Origin: Chloroflexota bacterium
Lineage (GTDB): Bacteria; Chloroflexota; Dehalococcoidia; UBA1151
Length of the DNA: 10,819 nt
Direction of reading: 5' to 3'
Assembly (NCBI GenBank): GCA_022561735.1
Contig: JADFQR010000020.1
Location: 1-10,819, forward strand
In this document: one piece after another, positions 7,294 to 10,819 of the stretch
Position numbering within the stretch: position 1 is the first letter of the stretch
Layout: the number at the start of each line of letters is the position of its first letter
The notes under the pieces: generated by a model
The model's database searches: none
Seen by the model: only the letters and a program-made list of their open reading frames with translations
What the model was told of the DNA's origin: nothing
Made by a program: the position numbers and the translations under genes

Positions 7294-7302
7294 AAGCGTC
7301 AG

Positions 7303-8361
7303 TTGAAGATCACTTCGGTTTCAGCGGTCTACCCGAACTATCGCAACGTGCCGGCTTCCTGGCGCACCCACTTCTGGCAGATCGTGGTCCGGGTGGAGAC
7401 CGACGCCGGGGTGTCTGGCTTTGGCTACGGCGGTGGCGGGAGGGCGGCCGTGGAGGTGGTGAACCGCCACTTTGCGGAACTTGTAACGGGGCGTGAACTC
7501 GGTTCGGCTGACGACATCGCAGCAATCTGGGACGACCTGTACCTGGAGTCCCTGCCATACGGCCGGAAGGGCATCGCTGTTATGGCGATCTCCGGGCTGG
7601 ACCTGGCGCTGTGGGACGCGCTTGGCAAAGCAGAGCGCCGTCCGGTGTATGAGCTTCTGGGCGACGCGCAGCCAGAACGTACTAAAGACCGTGTCCGCTC
7701 CTACGCCACCGGCGTGGACCAGCACTGGTATGCAGAACTCGGCTTTTCAGCCACAAAGTTTCCCCACAGGTGGAACGGTGAGGCCGACTACGAAACGGCA
7801 CTGGCCAGCGCCGCCCGGGCGCGCGACGCAGTGGGCGACGACGGGCTTGTGATGATTGACACCTACATGTCGTGGGATTCCCGGGTTACGACCCGCATGG
7901 CCGGGCTGCTGGAGGAGTTCAATATTTACTGGTTTGAGGACGTTTGCACGCCCGACGAACTCGACGCGCAGGCGCTGTTGCGGTCCCCGGTCAAACCTGT
8001 CCTGCTGGCCGGAGGGGAGCATGAGTTCACCCATTACGGGTTTCGGGAGATCGCAAAAGCGGGCGCGCTGGACCTGTGGCAACCTGACATCACCTGGTGC
8101 GGCGGGATCACCGCCGGGTTACGGATACTGGACGTGGCCCGAGAGGCCGGGATACCCGTCGCCCCTCATCGCGGCGGAGAGGTGTGGGGGCTTCACCTGA
8201 TTGTGGCGACCGATTGCATCGACCTCGCAGAGGTTCTTCCGGGCACGCGCGACGCTGATCGCGACGAGCTGTGGATCGGGGAGCCGGTCGCCAGAGACGG
8301 TTACATCTCCCCCACGGATGCGCCCGGCTTCGGCGTCCGCCTCAACGAAGACCTGGTCTGA
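7303..8361 (+). CDS. Enolase-superfamily acid-sugar dehydratase, L-rhamnonate dehydratase-like
   Basis: This 352-residue cytoplasmic enzyme begins M-K-I-T-S-V-S-A at TTG 7303. It has the N-terminal capping domain of mandelate racemase/muconate lactonizing enzymes followed by the barrel. Metal ligands are D186 (I-D-T-Y-M-S-W-D), E212 (W-F-E-D) and E239 (G-G-E-H-E). The catalytic Asp-His pair is D262 (Q-P-D-I-T-W-C-G-G-I-T) and H289 (A-P-H-R-G-G). G-E-H-E, Q-P-D-x-x-W-C-G-G-I-T and the D-x-W/Y-M-S segment are hallmarks of the rhamnonate dehydratase subgroup, which removes water from an aldonic acid to give a 2-keto-3-deoxy acid, with Mg2+. It is shorter than the roughly 400 residues usual there. 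Oddities are K152-F-P where other subgroups have K-x-K, and E-D-V in place of E-E-P. The substrate cannot be read from sequence; related sugar acids are possible. It converges on an aldolase that could use its product. Confidence 0.9.
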   Translation: MKITSVSAVYPNYRNVPASWRTHFWQIVVRVETDAGVSGFGYGGGGRAAVEVVNRHFAELVTGRELGSADDIAAIWDDLYLESLPYGRKGIAVMAISGLDLALWDALGKAERRPVYELLGDAQPERTKDRVRSYATGVDQHWYAELGFSATKFPHRWNGEADYETALASAARARDAVGDDGLVMIDTYMSWDSRVTTRMAGLLEEFNIYWFEDVCTPDELDAQALLRSPVKPVLLAGGEHEFTHYGFREIAKAGALDLWQPDITWCGGITAGLRILDVAREAGIPVAPHRGGEVWGLHLIVATDCIDLAEVLPGTRDADRDELWIGEPVARDGYISPTDAPGFGVRLNEDLV

Positions 8362-8365
8362 AAAG

Positions 8366-8398
8366 GTGGGCGTGATCGGAAAAATCGCGCCCGCCCAC
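8366..8398. terminator. Shared hairpin terminator between convergent genes
   Basis: GTGGGCGTGAT at 8366-8376 folds back on 8384-8398 as a GC-rich stem. It can be seven outer base pairs (8366-8372 with 8392-8398) or an 11-bp register with two wobbles, around an A-rich loop. On the minus strand the stem is followed by CCTTTT, giving a proper terminator for the aldolase. On the plus strand the trailing sequence is only CTTCA, so it is weaker for the dehydratase. The whole gap is 46 bases. Confidence 0.7.
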
Positions 8399-8407
8399 TT
8401 CACATCT

Positions 8408-9184
8408 TCAGACCTGCGCCCGTAGCTCTCCCATGATCCGCTCACAGGCCTCCATGTAGATCGTGGCGTCCACGTTGTAGGCGAGATACTGCACGCCGTT
8501 GCTGAGCAGCCACCGGCCCATGTCGATGTCCCGGGCGTAGGAGCCGACCGCTTTGCCCGCGTTCCGGGCCTTGCCGCAGGCTTCGATCAACGCCTCTTCG
8601 ACGATCGGATTGCGCACATCTCCCGGGATGCCGAGCGACTGCGAAATGTCGTACGGCCCCAGGAAGTAGACGTCGATACCGTCCACCTGCATGATCTCGT
8701 CGAGGTTGTCCAGACCACGCTTGCCCTCGATATGTCCGATGACCACGGTCTCTTCGTTCTGGCGGTCCGTGTGACCGGGCGCCCCGTCTTTGAAGTAGTC
8801 ACCGGCGCGCGTGAAGATTGACAACCCGCGCTCGCCTATCGGGGAGTACTTGGCGGCGTGGACGAGTTTCCGGGCATCGCCGGGATCATTTATCTGCGGA
8901 ACCTGGACACCGGCGGAACCGATATCGAGCGCCCGGAGGATCAGCCGTTCATCGTTATCGCCAACGCGGATGATCGGCGCCACACCGGCGCCATCCGCCG
9001 CGATCACAAGGTCTGCAGCCGTCTCCATGCTGATCGGCCCGTGCTCGGAATCGATGATGCAGAAATCCATGCCCGCAAAGCCGAGCGTGTCGATCATCGT
9101 CATAGACGGCACGATGACGAAAGGCCCTATGACCGTTTCGCCGGCTTGAAGTTTTTCCTTCAACTGTCCGCCGCGAGATCCCAT
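8408..9184 (-). CDS. HpcH/HpaI family aldolase (2-keto-3-deoxy acid aldolase type)
   Basis: A 258-residue class II, metal-dependent pyruvate aldolase of the HpcH/HpaI/citrate-lyase-beta fold. Key residues match the family in order and spacing: catalytic H48 (D-S-E-H-G-P), R73 that holds pyruvate (P-I-I-R-V), metal ligand E153 (H-I-E-G), and metal ligand D179 in G-P-Y-D-I-S-Q-S-L-G. L-D-N-L-D-E-I at 158-164 is typical of YfaU and HpaI relatives. The reaction is reversible cleavage of a 2-keto-3-deoxy acid into pyruvate and an aldehyde. The ATG at 9184 is preceded by GGAG with nine bases between. The gene faces the rhamnonate dehydratase-like enzyme across 46 bases. In E. coli the corresponding activities (YfaW dehydratase and YfaU aldolase) are neighbours, which supports a shared pathway here, but the exact sugar acid is inference. 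A relative in aromatic meta-cleavage (HpaI) is less likely from context. Confidence 0.92.
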   Translation of the reverse strand: MGSRGGQLKEKLQAGETVIGPFVIVPSMTMIDTLGFAGMDFCIIDSEHGPISMETAADLVIAADGAGVAPIIRVGDNDERLILRALDIGSAGVQVPQINDPGDARKLVHAAKYSPIGERGLSIFTRAGDYFKDGAPGHTDRQNEETVVIGHIEGKRGLDNLDEIMQVDGIDVYFLGPYDISQSLGIPGDVRNPIVEEALIEACGKARNAGKAVGSYARDIDMGRWLLSNGVQYLAYNVDATIYMEACERIMGELRAQV

Positions 9185-9248
9185 ACAGATGTGCTCCGTT
9201 CATGAATTCAGGCCCGGTTACAACCGTTCGCTTCACCCGGCCATTGTG

Positions 9249-9284
9249 GGTCAGGTATGACGCCGGTCAGTCTATCGGTCATAC
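9249..9284. promoter_or_regulatory. Candidate operator: inverted repeat with three GGTCA copies
   Basis: GTATGAC at 9255-9261 pairs exactly with GTCATAC at 9278-9284 over a 16-base gap, so the half-sites are about two helical turns apart. GGTCA also occurs at 9249-9253, 9265-9269 and 9277-9281. The block lies 65-100 bases upstream of the aldolase start on its coding strand, between it and the channel gene, as expected for a regulator site. No promoter boxes could be assigned with confidence. Confidence 0.35.
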
Positions 9285-9343
9285 GTTGCTACGGAGCGTT
9301 AAATCGTGTGTGGGCCGGGGCCTCAGAAGGCCATTGCCGGGGT

Positions 9344-10201
9344 TCACGCGTCCCCGGACCTTGCCTTCGCCAGCCCTCCGGAATCTTCCAGGTCTTCCGG
9401 CCTTTCGGGCAGGGCCGGGCGTAGAACGAAGTCGTAGATAGCCGCTCCGATAGGCCCTCCGATCAACGGGCCCGCGATGTAAACCCAGAACCCATCGCGC
9501 GGTCCCGGGATGGCGATGTCACCCCATCCGGCAAAGAACGCCACTATGCGCGGTCCGAAGTCACGGGCCGGATTCCAACCGGCCTGGGTAATCGGCGCGA
9601 ACAGTGCGATGAGGACGGCCACCGTGAAACCGATGAACAACGGCGTCATCTTGCCCGCCGGGCGGCCGTTACGCCGATCCACGAGTGCAAAGATCATCAG
9701 CACGAGAATCCCGGTCCCGAGAGCCTCGACGCCCATCGCCGCCAGCGGAGACACAAGTTCTCTCGCCGCTTCGCTCGTGCCGAAGATGTCCGGATTCGGA
9801 AAATACTCGCCGAACACCATCGCAGAATGTTGACTGCCGTCCTCACCGCGCACAATGCCACGGTCGTCCTCAAACCGGTCGATAAACGGCCCGAATGTCG
9901 CCAGTACCACCAGCCCGGCCAGAACGCCGCCCAGCAGTTGAGCAGCCCAGTACGGCAACAACCGGCGGCGAGGGAATCTTTCCGGCCTGAAGATGGCGAA
10001 CGCCAGCGTTACAGCGGGGTTCAGGTGGGCGCCGGAAATGGTGGCGGTGGCGTAGATCGCAAGGGTGACGCCGAAGCCCCACACGACCGCTACCTGCCAC
10101 AAACCCTGGTGGGCGCCGGTAAGCACAGAGGACGCGACGGCCCCGGTTCCGAAAAGTACGAGCAGGAATGTTCCGACTACTTCAGCCGCGTAGACGCGCA
10201 G
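9344..10201 (-). CDS. MIP family channel, aquaglyceroporin-like, with CTG start
   Basis: A 285-residue inner-membrane channel of six TM helices with two half-helix pore loops. The first NPA motif is at 61-63 (S-G-A-H-L-N-P-A-V-T); the second, at 210-212, continues N-P-A-R-D-F-G-P-R, and the Asp after Arg is a mark of GlpF-type glycerol channels rather than AqpZ. The filter Trp (W41, equal to GlpF W48) and Arg (R213) are kept, but positions equal to GlpF G191 and F200 read I198 and A207. An in-frame GTG at 10126 would delete the first half of TM1. The CTG at 10201 gives the usual N terminus (M-R-V-Y-A-A-E-V-V-G-T-F-L-L-V) and has GGGAGG six bases upstream; no in-frame ATG, GTG or TTG lies nearby. 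It probably passes glycerol or another small neutral solute by diffusion. It lies upstream of, and on the same strand as, the aldolase with a 159-base gap. Confidence 0.9.
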   Translation of the reverse strand: MRVYAAEVVGTFLLVLFGTGAVASSVLTGAHQGLWQVAVVWGFGVTLAIYATATISGAHLNPAVTLAFAIFRPERFPRRRLLPYWAAQLLGGVLAGLVVLATFGPFIDRFEDDRGIVRGEDGSQHSAMVFGEYFPNPDIFGTSEAARELVSPLAAMGVEALGTGILVLMIFALVDRRNGRPAGKMTPLFIGFTVAVLIALFAPITQAGWNPARDFGPRIVAFFAGWGDIAIPGPRDGFWVYIAGPLIGGPIGAAIYDFVLRPALPERPEDLEDSGGLAKARSGDA

Positions 10202-10207
10202 AAGATA

Positions 10208-10213
10208 CCTCCC
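10208..10213 (-). promoter_or_regulatory. Ribosome binding site supporting a CTG start for the channel gene
   Basis: On the minus strand GGGAGG is followed by six bases and then CTG at 10201. The strength and spacing are ideal, and translation from there restores the complete first transmembrane helix of the channel. Confidence 0.7.
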
Positions 10214-10395
10214 TTTGTCATGGACCGACGACAGGCCAGTGTAACGGCGGCGTTCGCGCAGGTCGTCCGGTGTCAGGGAAAACCCGGCCCATCGCCTGCC
10301 GGCAGGTCATCCCGGCGGATCGTGGATGCGGCAGGTGTACTATGCGGCCACGCCTCCGATGCTGCAGCCAGGATGGTGAGCTGGGCCTGTCAACC

Positions 10396-10400
10396 GGGAG
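10396..10400 (+). promoter_or_regulatory. Ribosome binding site supporting a TTG start for the MFS gene
   Basis: GGGAG at 10396-10400 sits five bases before TTG at 10406. An ATG at 10401 lies between them, but its frame closes after 23 codons at 10472, so TTG is the start that opens the transporter. Confidence 0.65.
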
Positions 10401-10405
10401 ATGAA

Positions 10406-10819
10406 TTGGACCGACGCGAACTCACGGGCAGTCAAACTGCCGCCGCATCACGAACCGGCGTCGCGCGCCTGATACCGTCCGGCTTCGCCACCACATTCTC
10501 TTCACTTGGCAACCGCAACTTCCGCTACCTGTGGTTCGGGCAGGTCGGCGCCGCCACCGCCATGCATGCGGACCTCGTCGCGCGCAGCTGGCTCGTGTTC
10601 GAGTTGACCGGCTCTTCGTTAGCCGTCGCCGGGGTCAACCTGGCGCGCGCCGCCCCGATGCTTGCGATTGGTCTTTTTGGCGGGGTCGCGGCAGACCGTT
10701 GGGACAGAAAACGCCTGCTTCTCATCATCCAGGTGTGGAGCCTGGTGCTGAACGCCGCCATGGCGATAATCCTGATCGGCGGCTGGATCGAAATGTGGCC
10801 CGTGTACACACTGGCGTTC
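10406..10819 (+). CDS. MFS transporter, N-terminal part (cut by window edge)
   Basis: The first 138 residues of a major facilitator superfamily exporter; the frame is still open at base 10819. After a polar N terminus of about 33 residues, S-L-G-N-R-N-F-R-Y-L-W-F-G-Q (33-46) is the characteristic opening of the MFS_3 / EntS-like exporters. TM1 starts at about 43 and TM2 at about 72-95. Between TM2 and TM3 is MFS motif A, G-G-V-A-A-D-R-W-D-R-K-R (92-103). TM3 (104-125) follows. The start is TTG at 10406 with a good GGGAG five bases upstream. The gene is divergent from the MIP channel. This clade includes siderophore and macrolide exporters, but the substrate cannot be told from this fragment. 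Confidence 0.88.
   Translation, partial: MDRRELTGSQTAAASRTGVARLIPSGFATTFSSLGNRNFRYLWFGQVGAATAMHADLVARSWLVFELTGSSLAVAGVNLARAAPMLAIGLFGGVAADRWDRKRLLLIIQVWSLVLNAAMAIILIGGWIEMWPVYTLAF

Larger units (their letters stand above)
6913..7302. other. 390-base intergenic region between zinc-ribbon gene and dehydratase
   Basis: No gene is supported here. From left to right it holds a run of three hairpins (6930-7040), an intrinsic terminator (7065-7100), about 75 bases with only a small 5-bp hairpin (7174-7187, CCGCG / CGCGG with loop CTCT), a tandem repeat array (7211-7286) and the ribosome binding site of the dehydratase (7288-7293). A long GTG-started reading from 7210 exists only because the tandem repeat is open in that frame. 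I see no convincing -35/-10 pair for the dehydratase. Confidence 0.6.
10202..10405. other. Divergent intergenic region between MIP channel and MFS gene
   Basis: These 204 bases should hold promoters for both directions. They contain a perfect 12-bp palindrome, CCTGCCGGCAGG, at 10295-10306. ATGCGGC is repeated directly at 10326-10332 and 10342-10348, 16 bases apart. A TACTAT at 10338-10343 resembles a -10 for the MFS gene but has no clear -35. Nothing else stands out. Confidence 0.4.

Noticed and set aside
7210..7302. Extra 31 N-terminal residues for the dehydratase from GTG 7210
   Set aside because: They are encoded by the tandem repeat, do not look like an enolase-superfamily N terminus, and the good GGAGGA points to TTG 7303.
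8455..9205. Plus-strand frames opposite the aldolase
   Set aside because: Shadows; the minus frame has all four catalytic residues of the HpcH/HpaI family.
10401..10472. 23-codon ORF from ATG 10401, a possible leader peptide of the MFS gene
   Set aside because: It overlaps the MFS start in another frame; no regulatory codon pattern or hairpin supports attenuation.

Overview
This is a high-GC bacterial window with no rRNA, tRNA, CRISPR array, transposase or phage gene that I can see. It holds seven protein-coding genes, one cut at each edge, plus several hairpins and short repeats. The gene mix (an enolase-superfamily dehydratase, an HpcH/HpaI aldolase, an MMPL exporter, a lipoprotein with a CrtC/AttH-type lipocalin fold, and a long DUF5666-like repeat protein) resembles uncultivated Chloroflexota, for example the marine SAR202 / Dehalococcoidia lineage, which is known for many enolase-superfamily paralogues. 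That placement is inference from gene content only.

Layout. At 2-2806 (+) is the 3' part of a very long gene encoding about nine tandem beta-rich repeats, interrupted by one helical block and ending in a poly-aspartate tail. It runs off the left edge. At 3092-6453 (+) lies a two-gene unit: a 12-TM MMPL/RND transporter whose stop overlaps the TTG start of a lipoprotein related to CrtC/AttH. They look translationally coupled and may handle a lipid or isoprenoid at the cell envelope. At 6724-6912 (+) is a small four-cysteine zinc-ribbon protein, followed by a run of hairpins that ends in a clear intrinsic terminator at 7065-7100.

Next, at 7303-8361 (+), is an acid-sugar dehydratase of the enolase superfamily, closest in motifs to L-rhamnonate dehydratase. 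Its leader carries a degenerate 12/13/25-bp tandem repeat. It converges, across a shared hairpin terminator, on an HpcH/HpaI aldolase at 8408-9184 (-). Together they could turn an aldonic acid into a 2-keto-3-deoxy acid and then cleave it to pyruvate plus an aldehyde. Upstream of the aldolase on the same strand is a MIP-family channel (9344-10201) with GlpF-like NPA motifs but altered pore-lining positions. Divergent from it, at 10406 to the right edge (+), is the start of an MFS exporter.

A theme across the window is non-AUG initiation. Four genes are best started at TTG and one at CTG, and only two at ATG. Several of these starts are earlier or later than a plain ATG/GTG search would give.

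I did not find a convincing new defence or mobile system. The points most worth a second look are the MMPL-lipoprotein coupling, the dehydratase/aldolase pair, the channel with an altered selectivity filter and CTG start, the hairpin run after the zinc-ribbon gene, and the tandem repeat in the dehydratase leader.
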